A stretch of 64,000 bases of DNA. It comes from Streptococcus mitis. Lineage in GTDB: Bacteria; Bacillota; Bacilli; Lactobacillales; Streptococcaceae. The stretch lies in assembly GCF_001281025.1 (NCBI RefSeq), contig NZ_CP012646.1:62001-126000 (forward strand), read 5' to 3'. This document shows, in pieces, positions 56,553 through 64,000 of this stretch. Under the pieces are notes generated by a model. The model was not told the origin of the DNA, did not search any database, and worked only from the letters and a program-made list of their open reading frames with translations. The stretch's first letter is position 1; each line of letters begins with the position of its first letter. Made by a program: the position numbers and the translations under genes.

Positions 56553-57425
56553 TTAGAGTCCTTGCCCTTTAAGCGCGTCTGCTAGGCTGGCAAATTCTTC
56601 CAAGCTAAGAGCTTCCCCACGCACACTTGGTGACAAGCCTGCTTGGTCCAAAGCCTTGGTCAGCTTGTCCTTGACTTCTTCAGTCTTGCCAAAGTAACCT
56701 GTCAAGTTATTCCACAAGGTCTTGCGGCGATGAGTAAAACTTGCCTTGGAAACCTTAAAGAAGAAGTTCTCGTCTTCAACTGCTACAGCTGGTTCTGGAC
56801 GGCGCACCATTTTCAAGATAGCTGAGTCCACATTTGGCGCTGGCACAAATACCGTACGAGGCACGATAAAGGCAACCTTGGCTGTCATGTAATACTGCAC
56901 CGCAATCGACAAGCTACCGTAGGCCTTGGTATTCGGCTGGGCTGAAATGCGGTCTGCTACTTCCTTTTGCATCATGACCACAAACTCACTAAAAGAAATG
57001 CCACTCTCAATCAAGTGCATGAGAATAGGCGTCGTAATGTAGTAAGGCAAATTAGCCACTACCTTGATTGGCAGGTCAGGATTTTTAAAATTCTGGATAT
57101 GTTGCGCCAAATCGATCTTGAGAATGTCCTCGTTGACTACGGTCACATTGTCAAAATCACGCAAGGTATCTGCCAAAATCGGTACCAAACGGTGGTCGAT
57201 CTCAAAGGCCATAACTTGAGCTGCACGCTCAGCCAGAAACTCCGTCAAGGCACCAATCCCTGGCCCAATTTCGATAACATTGACCTGGTCATCAATCTCA
57301 GCCGTATCCACGATTTTTTGAAGAATATTGGTATCCGTCAAGAAATTTTGCCCGAAGGACTTTTTAAAGGTAAAACCGTGACGCTCCAGCACTGCCTTGG
57401 TCACGCTATAATCTGCAATTCTCAT
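56553..57425 (-). CDS. rsmA: 16S rRNA (adenine1518/1519-N6)-dimethyltransferase
   Basis: 290-residue KsgA methyltransferase: [28 protein letters not shown] and the catalytic NLPY motif ([14 protein letters not shown]). First gene of rsmA-rsgA-rpe-thiamine pyrophosphokinase-rmuC-yhaM. Confidence 0.96.
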   Translation of the reverse strand: MRIADYSVTKAVLERHGFTFKKSFGQNFLTDTNILQKIVDTAEIDDQVNVIEIGPGIGALTEFLAERAAQVMAFEIDHRLVPILADTLRDFDNVTVVNEDILKIDLAQHIQNFKNPDLPIKVVANLPYYITTPILMHLIESGISFSEFVVMMQKEVADRISAQPNTKAYGSLSIAVQYYMTAKVAFIVPRTVFVPAPNVDSAILKMVRRPEPAVAVEDENFFFKVSKASFTHRRKTLWNNLTGYFGKTEEVKDKLTKALDQAGLSPSVRGEALSLEEFASLADALKGQGL

Positions 57426-57499
57426 CTATTCTCTTTTCTATTATCTGTTACTACTATTGTAACACATTCCCCTTGTATTTTGGGGGTGAAAATCATACC

Positions 57500-57533
57500 A
57501 AAAAACTATCTTCTCTCATGAAGAAAGATAGTC
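57500..57533 (-). terminator. Terminator of the bacteriocin operon
   Basis: ACTATCTT, loop, AAGATAGT and six Ts on the minus strand, downstream of the gene at 57556-57864. Confidence 0.88.
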
Positions 57534-57555
57534 TTGAAAATCTTTAAAGGTGGAC

Positions 57556-57864
57556 TTAGCGGTTCTCTCGAAACATCCGTTCGAAAAAATCAGCTTCTTT
57601 ATAACTTCGATTTTCAGGTAGGGTCAAATCTACATCCTCCTCCACGTCGTCCACTGTCAGTTCAACCGTTTGAGGTAAATTTTTCAAACGATAATGCTTT
57701 TGCCTTTGCCCTTCAATACTAGCAAAATCAAGCAAATAGCCATTCACTCGGATTTGAACCAAAAGGAGATGATTGGTCATATTTTCCATGATGAGAATAT
57801 CTTCTAAACCACCTCTGGCACTAGGATAATCAGATACCCTGCGAATACGGATTTTTTCACACAT
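57556..57864 (-). CDS. Small protein of the lactococcin-972-type locus
   Basis: 102 residues, soluble, rich in Glu and Arg, beginning MCEKIRIRRVSDYPSARGG. I do not recognise a domain. The pattern (a beta-rich start, then VRVNGYLLDFASIEGQ-like strand content and an acidic end) suggests a small beta protein. Its ATG lies inside the end of the ATPase gene (8-nt overlap), so it belongs to this operon; homologs stand at the same place in pneumococci. A self-immunity or transporter helper role is inference from position only. Confidence 0.78.
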   Translation of the reverse strand: MCEKIRIRRVSDYPSARGGLEDILIMENMTNHLLLVQIRVNGYLLDFASIEGQRQKHYRLKNLPQTVELTVDDVEEDVDLTLPENRSYKEADFFERMFRENR

Positions 57865-58498
57865 GAGCAAGCTCCCTCATATCAATGATTTCATCGGCCT
57901 TATTCCAGACTAGGGGATTATGGGTCGCAATGATGATAATTCGATTTTCATCTTTCAAGCCCACCAAGAGATTCATAACCTCCTCTGAATTTTCAGGATC
58001 AAGAGCTGCTGTTGGTTCATCTGCCAAAATCAAGGGTGGATTTTTCAAAATAGTCTTCGCAAGGGCAACTCGTTGAGCCTCTCCCCCAGATAAGGTATAA
58101 ATTTTTTGTTCTAGATCCAAATACCCTAGATTAACTTTTTCTAAAGCCTCCACTTGCCTTTCCAAACGTTCTACTTTTGAGATTTTCTGACCAACAAAGC
58201 CCAAATCCAAATTCTCTTTGATTGATTGGTTTTCTAAGAGGCCAAAATTTTGAAAGAGATAGCCCATCTGGTCTCGAAAATACTCACGAGTGGGAATGGT
58301 TTTTAAATCTTTCCCCTGATAGAGAACCCTTCCTCCATCTATCTTTTCTAGTTTACCTAAGATATTCAGCAGAGTCGTCTTTCCGCTTCCACTCTTACCG
58401 ATTAAGGCATAAACCTTGCCCTTCTCCAGCTTGAGGTTTAAACCAGAGAAAATCGCGCGGTCATTAAACTTCTTTTCCAATCCTTGAATATCAATCAT
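57857..58498 (-). CDS. Bacteriocin-locus ABC transporter ATP-binding protein
   Basis: 213-residue MacB/LolD-class ATPase: Walker A GKSGSGKTT, Q-loop YLFQNFGLLE, signature LSGGEAQRVA, Walker B LILADEPTAAL and switch His IIATHNPLV. It lies 1 nt after the DUF1430 membrane gene. In lactococcin-972 loci this pair is thought to export the bacteriocin or protect the producer. Confidence 0.92.
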   Translation of the reverse strand: MIDIQGLEKKFNDRAIFSGLNLKLEKGKVYALIGKSGSGKTTLLNILGKLEKIDGGRVLYQGKDLKTIPTREYFRDQMGYLFQNFGLLENQSIKENLDLGFVGQKISKVERLERQVEALEKVNLGYLDLEQKIYTLSGGEAQRVALAKTILKNPPLILADEPTAALDPENSEEVMNLLVGLKDENRIIIIATHNPLVWNKADEIIDMRELAHV

Positions 58499-58499
58499 C

Positions 58500-60530
58500 T
58501 TATTTTCCTTTCAATACTGCCATGCTACCAGCTTCTTCTTTTTTATCCTGTCTAACTAAAATCAACAGAGCGTTAAGCGTAAACAAAGCTACAACTAGAG
58601 CGCTAATCAAGCTATCTCCTGTCAAAACACTAGATAGGATTAGCCCAAGTAAGAGAACTCCTCCTTGCGCCAGTAAGTACTTGCCATGAAGCTCATAGAT
58701 TGTCATACCAGAAAGACGTTTAATCATGATCTCCCGTCTAAACTGCTCAAAATAGAGAAGATTCATGGAATCAAATAACAAGATAGCCGTAGATAGAGTC
58801 AAAATAGTCCCAATAAGGAGAGAGTAGAACTCCATCCGTTTGTCATTTAGTACCTTGGCAAAAAATAGCTGGCTTTTTACCAAATAAGAGACCTTGTGAT
58901 ACAGACCTTGCTCTTTTAGAGCTGTGATGCTGTCTTGATATTGATCTAATTTCAAGGCACTATTAGCCGTAGTTCCCCATAACATCCCTGCAACAGGTCT
59001 TGTTCCAGTCGCTTGCGGCGTTAAAACTACAATAATCGGATCTTTTAGGTACTGGCGTGTCGTCTTGTACCCATCGTTATAGAGGAAGCGTTCCTGTCCT
59101 GTTTCTGTAAAAGCTAGCGTTACCTGTGGGAGGTAGTGTTTCTGACTCGTCACTTCTACACTTTCAGATGAAAAGTTTTGCAGGTAATCTGTAAATAATC
59201 CTTGATAGTAGGCAGACTGCTCTCGCAAGCTCTCAGGCAAGATCAGCCCAAACTCTCCCTCAGACAAGTTTTGCATCTTATCCATAAACTCTGAAGAAAC
59301 GGTAATCTTTTCTTCTATCAGATAGCGCGGTGAGACATAGATGACATTCCCTGACGGTGTGTAGTCATTGAGACGATTGCCATCTAGGTCCACTTCTGCT
59401 CCATCTGAGAAATTGTCAACATTGCTCATAATATAAAAAGAGTCTGTATTGGCTAACCGTTCTTCAGTAAATGTCTGCCACTCACGATTATCCTTACGCA
59501 TTCCTTCTTCATCGGCAAATGCACTAGACCAACCAAAGGATAGACGGTAACGGTCTGAGGACTGGCTCCATTTATCGCTAGCTCTCTCCATTTCCTGCAT
59601 TTCACGGTAGTGGGGTAGGAGAGCAGTCGCACTCGAGCCGACCACCAGCACGGCCAAGAGTTGCCCCACCATCATCAATGTCATCATACGTTTGAGAGGG
59701 AGTTTCCCTTTCAATAGATCCACCAGACTATTTTCTTGTAAACCAAGTAGATACACGATACTTAATAAGGTAGAAATCCCTACCAAGGCCAATCCATAAA
59801 GCAAAAGACCAATGATGACCAGTTGTACCGTTGCCATAAACAAGGCACCTTGATACCAGAGAATCCCCAATCCCAAAAGACTGGATACCAGCACTGAGCA
59901 GATAAGCTGTCTCACATCTTCTAACACTGGTCTGAGAGCCACCCCAAACAAGCTCTCACCAGCTATTAAGCGAATCCCTGCTTGACGAAGGGACTTGATC
60001 CGATAAATCAGGGTCAGACTCATAAAGGTCAGCAGAAAAATAGCTAGACTCAGTAGCCCCATAGGGGTGGCCGCCAATAATAAGACTATCGAAAATGGAT
60101 CTTCTCCATTCGAAACAAAGCCTTGATAACCAAGTTCTTTCAAGGTGGTCTGTAAACTCACTCCATCCAAACTTCCTGACACAATCAAGTAAGACCCTAA
60201 TAAATCACTCGTTTCTGAACTCTCCTTGGAGGAAATGGTCAGACCTTCTGGAAGCTCTCCCTCACCATAAGTGGCATAGATAAAGCGTGTTTCTCCAGCT
60301 TCATTTGGCTCAACAATCCGACGGGCGATGAGACTATTATGCTCTACCGCCAAGTGACTCAAAGCCTCTGTCACCTCTTCGCGACTAGCTACTGGTTGAT
60401 TTATCACCATTCCTGTCACATCAACAGAAGGATAGTTACCAAATAAAATCTCTTCTCGATGGTCAACGGAAGTTATCACCATATAAAGCGATACCAATAC
60501 CATTGAAATCAAAATAAATAAACGTTTCAT
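58500..60530 (-). CDS. Bacteriocin-associated integral membrane protein (DUF1430)
   Basis: 676 residues: one membrane segment at the N-terminus, an extracellular domain, a cluster of segments between about 155 and 320, a second large extracellular domain (320-560) and three last segments, an FtsX-like layout as in MacB-type transporters. This is the second signature gene of lactococcin-972 loci. I start at MKRLFILI; GGAGG lies 6 nt upstream, right after the terminator at 60541-60582. Confidence 0.92.
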   Translation of the reverse strand: MKRLFILISMVLVSLYMVITSVDHREEILFGNYPSVDVTGMVINQPVASREEVTEALSHLAVEHNSLIARRIVEPNEAGETRFIYATYGEGELPEGLTISSKESSETSDLLGSYLIVSGSLDGVSLQTTLKELGYQGFVSNGEDPFSIVLLLAATPMGLLSLAIFLLTFMSLTLIYRIKSLRQAGIRLIAGESLFGVALRPVLEDVRQLICSVLVSSLLGLGILWYQGALFMATVQLVIIGLLLYGLALVGISTLLSIVYLLGLQENSLVDLLKGKLPLKRMMTLMMVGQLLAVLVVGSSATALLPHYREMQEMERASDKWSQSSDRYRLSFGWSSAFADEEGMRKDNREWQTFTEERLANTDSFYIMSNVDNFSDGAEVDLDGNRLNDYTPSGNVIYVSPRYLIEEKITVSSEFMDKMQNLSEGEFGLILPESLREQSAYYQGLFTDYLQNFSSESVEVTSQKHYLPQVTLAFTETGQERFLYNDGYKTTRQYLKDPIIVVLTPQATGTRPVAGMLWGTTANSALKLDQYQDSITALKEQGLYHKVSYLVKSQLFFAKVLNDKRMEFYSLLIGTILTLSTAILLFDSMNLLYFEQFRREIMIKRLSGMTIYELHGKYLLAQGGVLLLGLILSSVLTGDSLISALVVALFTLNALLILVRQDKKEEAGSMAVLKGK

Positions 60531-60540
60531 CATTTCCTCC

Positions 60541-60582
60541 AAAAAGTTACTTGGTCACTTAGTGAGAAGGTGACCAAGTAAA
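60541..60582 (-). terminator. Terminator between the bacteriocin gene and the transporter genes
   Basis: TTACTTGGTCAC, loop, GTGACCAAGTAAC and CTTTTTGG on the minus strand. No new promoter is evident after it, so the transporter genes depend on read-through, giving more bacteriocin than transporter mRNA. Confidence 0.85.
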
Positions 60583-60606
60583 GCTAAACAATAGGGCTAT
60601 ACCATT

Positions 60607-60903
60607 CTAAACATTATAGTAGAATGCAACTTTCTCTCCCCAAGAAGTACGAATCCATGCACGAGAAGTCCCTCCAGCACCAGCATATCCCTTATCAGAT
60701 GAACCAGTTTTTCTACTAACAACTGTTGAGCTATGATATTCTGAAGAGTGATAGTAGTTTGAGTAAGCACCTCCGTCACCTGAACCATACGTCCAGACAC
60801 CACCATCTGGATACTTAACCGCGGCCGATACTACTGCTACACTTCCACCTAATGTTGCTGCAATGCTCGCTACAAGGGCTAATTTTTTAACTGTTTGTTT
60901 CAT
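60607..60903 (-). CDS. Lactococcin-972-family bacteriocin precursor
   Basis: 98 residues: a Sec signal peptide (KKLALVASIAATLGGSVAVVSA, cleavage near residue 28) and a mature part of about 70 residues starting VKYPDGGVWTYGSGDGGAYSN. The Gly/Tyr/Ser-rich pattern, SSDKGYAGAG and the ending WGEKVAFYYN are the family hallmarks. Lactococcin 972 blocks septum formation by binding lipid II in lactococci; the same target here is by family. GAGGAG precedes the ATG; a TATAAT box lies at 60943-60948. Confidence 0.93.
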   Translation of the reverse strand: MKQTVKKLALVASIAATLGGSVAVVSAAVKYPDGGVWTYGSGDGGAYSNYYHSSEYHSSTVVSRKTGSSDKGYAGAGGTSRAWIRTSWGEKVAFYYNV

Positions 60904-60942
60904 ATTGATACTCCTCTATTTTTTATTTTATCATAAATATTT

Positions 60943-60948
60943 ATTATA
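60943..60948 (-). promoter_or_regulatory. Possible -10 box of the bacteriocin gene
   Basis: TATAAT on the minus strand 40 nt before the bacteriocin ATG, with only poor -35 candidates (ACTTGA at 17 bp), as expected of an activator-dependent promoter. A similar TATAATAAATA stretch occurs at 61058-61068. Confidence 0.5.
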
Positions 60949-60980
60949 TATTGTCCATTTTCTATTCAAGTAAAACTAAG

Positions 60981-61016
60981 TCATGGATCATAGACCTTTT
61001 CAAAGCAACACCTCAT
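60981..61016 (-). CDS. Possible 11-residue ORF MRCCFEKVYDP
   Basis: The ATG is preceded at good distance by AAGGAGAGGA (61021-61030), the strongest ribosome binding site in this gap, and the frame stops after 11 codons. It lies between the WW-peptide gene and the bacteriocin gene. A second overlapping frame (MIHDLVLLE) has a weaker site. I cannot say whether a peptide is made or what it does. Confidence 0.35.
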   Translation of the reverse strand: MRCCFEKVYDP

Positions 61017-61112
61017 GGTATCCTCTCCTTATTTTTCTAATTTAGTCTATCAAGTTGTATTTATTATATGTTATGAATAAATTTTTTGAGACTAAGTAGA
61101 CATAACTAAATT

Positions 61113-61160
61113 TTATTTAAACCACCAAGTAACTAAATAAAATAAACTAAAAAAGTTCAT
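61113..61160 (-). CDS. Candidate WW pheromone precursor, 15 residues
   Basis: MNFFSLFYLVTWWFK. AAAGGAG lies 8 nt before the ATG. A promoter (TATAAT at 61189-61194, TTGAGT at 61211-61216) and an operator-like site precede it. It is hydrophobic with a double Trp near the C-terminus, the hallmark of ComS/XIP and RtgS type signals, and stands directly downstream of a ComR-like regulator. It is shorter than known ComS precursors, so it might be exported whole or trimmed to a last few residues around TWWFK. Confidence 0.7.
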   Translation of the reverse strand: MNFFSLFYLVTWWFK

Positions 61161-61188
61161 ACTGTAATCTCCTTTCACATTTTTATTA

Positions 61189-61216
61189 ATTATAAATTAT
61201 TCTTAAATAAACTCAA
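61189..61216 (-). promoter_or_regulatory. Promoter of the WW-peptide gene
   Basis: TTGAGT (61211-61216), 16-bp spacer, TATAAT (61189-61194) on the minus strand. The operator-like site begins 2 bases upstream of the -35. Confidence 0.65.
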
Positions 61217-61218
61217 AG

Positions 61219-61230
61219 GGCATCAATGTC
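61219..61230. promoter_or_regulatory. ComR-box-like site upstream of the WW-peptide promoter
   Basis: On the minus strand GACA-TTGA-TGCC, one base off GACA-N4-TGTC, the core of the boxes bound by ComR-type regulators. A perfect form, GACATTTTTGTC, is at 61323-61334. Confidence 0.5.
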
Positions 61231-61271
61231 CTTAAAATAGAACCATTTCGTGTCATTTTTAGCTTATATAT

Positions 61272-61302
61272 AAAAAACAGTCCTAAAGACGAACTTTAGA
61301 AC
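61272..61302 (-). terminator. Terminator of the ComR-like gene
   Basis: AGTTCTAAAG, loop TTCGT, CTTTAGGACT and six Ts on the minus strand, about 50 bases after the stop. Confidence 0.88.
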
Positions 61303-61322
61303 TATTTCAATACTAGAACAAG

Positions 61323-61334
61323 GACATTTTTGTC
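61323..61334. promoter_or_regulatory. Perfect GACA-N4-TGTC palindrome after the regulator gene
   Basis: GACATTTTTGTC lies between the regulator stop codon and its terminator. It matches the ComR-box core better than the site at the peptide promoter, but no productive promoter follows it before the terminator, so it may be a decoy, a remnant or part of autoregulation. Confidence 0.4.
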
Positions 61335-61349
61335 ACTGATTCACTATGT

Positions 61350-62261
61350 TTATAAATATTTTTTTAAATCTTCTTGCCATTGTTTCTCCAACATAGTAAC
61401 TAAATAAGAATTTTCTATTATATCAGCAAATAGCTTCGATTTCTGATAGAACTGTTCGGCAGAAACATAATCATTGTTTATTATTAGAGATAATTTCCAC
61501 TCCAACATTAATATAATTGGTTTCTTCTGAAAATCTTGTGTTTTTTCCATTATATGATTAAGGCTAAAGATATAAGCTTCGAGTGAATCATAAGACGACA
61601 AATTATCCAAACAGGCTAGACCCGAAAACAAAGTGTTACTTAAAGCAAACAGATATTCTGGTGCAATTAATTCTACATGATTTGTCAAACGAACTAAAAA
61701 CGAATGAATTCTGTTAATTTCTTCAATCTGATTTTGACCTTGTTTTATCTTTGTAAGCACTATAGCAAAATATAAGTTGATAACTTCTAATTCATTTATC
61801 AAAAACAATTCCTTATCATAAATTATTTTAAAATAATCGTCCAGTACGGTTTCCCCATATTCTGGTCGTCCGCTTCGAATAACATCTATCGTTGCTCTAG
61901 TAGCTTCAAACCATATTTTTTCCTCATTAGGAAGTTGCTCATAAAATAAATCCTCTATCTCTTCCAAACACGCTTCCTTCTTATCATACTCCTCTTCTTT
62001 ACCATAGATTGGTTCACGTAAAATCTGGTATTTCAATTCTAAATAAGCAGAAGGAAGAGCTGAAAAATCCGGCATAAGGCTATAAGCTGGAACTCCTAAC
62101 CGGCGAGCAATATAGTCTAACTTGGGCAAACTCGGTTGCGAAGCTCCACTTTCAATTCGCGACAGTTGACGAACTGTCAGTTCTTGCTCATCTCCACAAA
62201 AATCTGGACGACTAATTCCTTTTTCTATCCGAATCTCTTTAATTTTTTGACCAATTAACAT
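61350..62261 (-). CDS. ComR/PlcR-like (Rgg-class) peptide-responsive regulator
   Basis: 303 residues: an HTH_3 domain (about 5-65) and an all-helical TPR-like domain that would bind a peptide. The stretch ELTVRQLSRIESGASQPSLPKLDYIARRLG closely resembles ComR of competence (ELTVRQL-RIE-G-S-PSL---YIA-RLG), more than classical Rgg. In the Mitis group competence is run by ComCDE, so this copy more likely governs the adjacent bacteriocin genes. GAGGAGG lies before the ATG. It has its own terminator, and the WW-peptide gene follows on the same strand. Confidence 0.85.
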   Translation of the reverse strand: MLIGQKIKEIRIEKGISRPDFCGDEQELTVRQLSRIESGASQPSLPKLDYIARRLGVPAYSLMPDFSALPSAYLELKYQILREPIYGKEEEYDKKEACLEEIEDLFYEQLPNEEKIWFEATRATIDVIRSGRPEYGETVLDDYFKIIYDKELFLINELEVINLYFAIVLTKIKQGQNQIEEINRIHSFLVRLTNHVELIAPEYLFALSNTLFSGLACLDNLSSYDSLEAYIFSLNHIMEKTQDFQKKPIILMLEWKLSLIINNDYVSAEQFYQKSKLFADIIENSYLVTMLEKQWQEDLKKYL

Positions 62262-62332
62262 TAGACGCCTCCTCTTCTACCTGCTTCGAAAAATACTGTG
62301 AAACTTAAAAAATTGTAACGGCTACATCTTTC

Positions 62333-62893
62333 CTACTCATAAGATTTCATAGCTTCTTCCACTTCTGCCAAGGTAACCCCAAACAACTCTAGGCGTTTGA
62401 GGAGTTGCTTGCCGTTGGAATAGCCAATTCGGAGAGCCTCTCCTAGATATTCTCGTCGCTTACGGCTATCTGCCCCTGCTAGAAAACCAAGGCGAATCAA
62501 GTCGCTACGACTGATATCAAACTGACTCTCATGTTCAAATTGTTCTGTCACCTGAGCTAGAGCCGTTTTCAGATCTTTATAGCTGGCATGCTCAATTCCC
62601 AGAGACCGCCCCTTGGTCTTGGACTTGGGAACAGCTTCATCTCGTTTGAGGAAGGCATGCTGAACTGTTGGGATGGCCGTCATAATCATGCGGCGAATCC
62701 GCTCCCCATTAAAATCTGGGTCTGTAAAGACAATGACTCCATGAAGCTCATGTAGACGCTGAATACGTGCAATATCTTGCTCATTGATGGCAGAACCTCG
62801 TGTCTCATAGGTCTCTACATCGAAGTAACGTTTGAGATTGGCCGTATCATCGCGCCCTTCAACCACGATGACTTGAGAAATTTTTTCTTTCAT
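62333..62893 (-). CDS. rnmV: Ribonuclease M5
   Basis: Matures 5S rRNA. 186 residues with a Toprim domain: VVEGRDDTANLKRYF (Glu) and VFTDPDFNGERIRR (Asp-X-Asp), then a C-terminal domain. The ATG overlaps the tatD stop by 1 nt. Confidence 0.95.
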   Translation of the reverse strand: MKEKISQVIVVEGRDDTANLKRYFDVETYETRGSAINEQDIARIQRLHELHGVIVFTDPDFNGERIRRMIMTAIPTVQHAFLKRDEAVPKSKTKGRSLGIEHASYKDLKTALAQVTEQFEHESQFDISRSDLIRLGFLAGADSRKRREYLGEALRIGYSNGKQLLKRLELFGVTLAEVEEAMKSYE

Positions 62894-63666
62894 TACTTGC
62901 TGTCCAATCCAAAAATTCGTTCTGCATTTGCAGTCATTGCTGCCGATAACTCCTCGGTCGTCATGCCACGCAAATCCGCGATAAAATCTACTACATAGCG
63001 AGTATAGGCTGTTTTGTTTTCGCGACCCCGTTTAGGAACAGGAGCCAAGTAAGGCGCATCTGTCTCCACCAAAATCTTGTCCAAAGGAAGTTCTCTAGCT
63101 GCTTCTTGGATGTCAGTTGCTTTCTTAAAAGTCACCACTCCTGAGAAGGAAATGGTCATGCCAAGCTGGACAAACTTCTCTGCCCATTCAAGAGTTCCCG
63201 AAAAAGAATGCATGATACCACCTCGAGGGCCAACTCCCTCGCTCTTGATAATCTCATAGGTGTCTTCCAGCGCATCACGGGTATGGACAACAAAAGGCAA
63301 ATCCAAGTCCTTAGATAGCTGAATCTGACGCCGAAAAACCTGCTCCTGCACCTCTTTTGGCGCTGTCATCCAATGGTAATCCAAACCAATCTCACCCAAG
63401 GCAACTACCTTTGGATGCTTGAGCTTATCAAGCAAGTAGGCTTCAATCTCCTCCGTGTAAGTCCCCGCTTCTGTAGGATGCCAACCAATAGTCGCGTAGA
63501 GTTGGTCGTACTCATCCACCAACTCCAAAGCACGCTCAATCGTCGGTTTATCAAAACCAACAATATTCATCTGTGTCACACCCATCTCAGCAGCCAAGGT
63601 AATTTCTTCTGCCTCACGACCTGCAAATTCTTCTACATTCAAGTGTGTATGTGTATCAAAAATCAT
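62893..63666 (-). CDS. TatD-family metal-dependent hydrolase / deoxyribonuclease
   Basis: 257 residues, metal-dependent TIM barrel: FDTHTHLN (His pair), GEIGLDYHW (Glu), VVHTRDA (His), MHSFSG (His) and VETDAPYLAP (Asp). The substrate is DNA by family. Co-transcribed with rnmV; a TATAAT box lies at 63694-63699. Confidence 0.94.
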   Translation of the reverse strand: MIFDTHTHLNVEEFAGREAEEITLAAEMGVTQMNIVGFDKPTIERALELVDEYDQLYATIGWHPTEAGTYTEEIEAYLLDKLKHPKVVALGEIGLDYHWMTAPKEVQEQVFRRQIQLSKDLDLPFVVHTRDALEDTYEIIKSEGVGPRGGIMHSFSGTLEWAEKFVQLGMTISFSGVVTFKKATDIQEAARELPLDKILVETDAPYLAPVPKRGRENKTAYTRYVVDFIADLRGMTTEELSAAMTANAERIFGLDSK

Positions 63667-63759
63667 CTCTTCTAACCTCGTTTTCTATCTACTATTATAG
63701 CAAAAAAACTGACCTCTCTCCTCATCTGAAAAAAATATTCTAAAACCCATTATCATCTC

Positions 63760-63788
63760 TTGACGCTATTTTCCCAAAGCAGTATAAT
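63760..63788 (+). promoter_or_regulatory. Promoter of the APC permease gene
   Basis: TTGACG (63760-63765), 17-bp spacer, TATAAT (63783-63788), 35 nt before the ATG. Confidence 0.85.
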
Positions 63789-63823
63789 AGCACTTATTGA
63801 AATTTTCAGAAAAGGAAATGACC

Positions 63824-64000
63824 ATGTTTACAAAATTAAAACATACATTTATCGGTCGGCCTCTTAAATCCTTAACAGAAGGCGAAGGGGGACTACTGGG
63901 AAAAATGCAGGCACTAGCCATGTTGTCAAGCGACGCTCTGTCCTCCATTGCCTATGGACCTGAGCAAGTAGTCCTCGTCTTGGCTAGCCTCTCTCCTCTA
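63824..64000 (+). CDS. APC-family amino acid permease, N-terminal part (cut by the window edge)
   Basis: 59 codons are present: MFTKLKHTFIGRPLKSLTEGEGGLLGKMQALAMLSSDALSSIAYGPEQ..., ending in the first membrane segment. LSSDALSSIAYGPEQ is typical of the large KUP/APC-like permeases of Firmicutes of about 600 residues. AAAGGAAA lies 6-12 nt before the ATG; another ATG 6 nt upstream is too close to that site. The rest lies outside the window. Confidence 0.85.
   Translation, partial: MFTKLKHTFIGRPLKSLTEGEGGLLGKMQALAMLSSDALSSIAYGPEQVVLVLASLSPL

Overview
The window is a chromosomal segment of a Mitis-group Streptococcus (S. mitis / S. oralis / S. pneumoniae lineage). The grounds are a low-GC Firmicute gene set, a BOX intergenic element at 34381-34494, the amiACDEF operon, endA-epuA-murA, piuBCDA, an LPXTG-anchored Endo-D with a YSIRK signal, and TGNTATAAT extended -10 promoters throughout. 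I do not assign a species.

Layout. 1-9253: the 5' part of pgk, the surface glycosidase Endo-D, a Na/Pi cotransporter-like protein, a small protein and pepA. 9548-14405: galE and the iron-compound ABC importer piuBCDA. 14458-15893: a 1436-bp IS3-family (IS150-group) element. 15955-22118: a tightly overlapping housekeeping operon on the minus strand (yidD, rluB, scpB, scpA, xerD-like, CBS protein, phosphoesterase, rdgB-like, murI) plus yneF. 22260-25903: the 3' stub of a trehalose-6-phosphate hydrolase gene abutting a three-gene ABC importer of the TrpXYZ type, which has an elaborate attenuator leader. 26068-32549: amiF-E-D-C-A. 32707-43214: tRNA-Cys, a CNNM/HlyC protein, endA, epuA, murA, a DUF1146 protein, sepM, coaD, rsmD, asnA, a BI-1 protein, a TrmH-family methyltransferase, acyP and yidC. 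43391-47415: an accessory ABC transporter with its own two-component system, ending at a second IS copy (47567-49002). 49023-57425: pflA, lysA, purR, yhaM, rmuC, a thiamine pyrophosphokinase, rpe, rsgA and rsmA. 57556-62261: a lactococcin-972-type bacteriocin locus with a ComR-like regulator. 62333-64000: rnmV, a tatD-family gene and the start of an APC permease.

Two systems stand out. (1) The regulator at 61350-62261 has a ComR-like helix-turn-helix. Between it and the bacteriocin gene lies an unlisted 15-residue ORF, MNFFSLFYLVTWWFK, with a strong ribosome binding site, a promoter, a double-tryptophan motif and a GACA-N4-TGYC operator-like site just upstream of its -35. This looks like a complete WW-pheromone quorum-sensing switch for a bacteriocin. 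The peptide importer such systems need (Ami) is in the same window. (2) The ABC importer at 22917-25615 is preceded by a roughly 287-nt leader. The leader encodes a 19-residue Phe/Tyr-rich peptide followed by six segments whose complementarity fits ribosome-mediated attenuation (1:2, 3:4, 5:6 terminator versus 2:3, 4:5 antiterminator).

Other points: both IS copies sit inside the loop of a rho-independent terminator hairpin; the trehalose locus has been lost and replaced; and three genes (rsmD, the DUF1146 gene, the trmH-like gene) have extended -10 boxes only 6-7 nt from the ATG and no Shine-Dalgarno, suggesting leaderless mRNAs.
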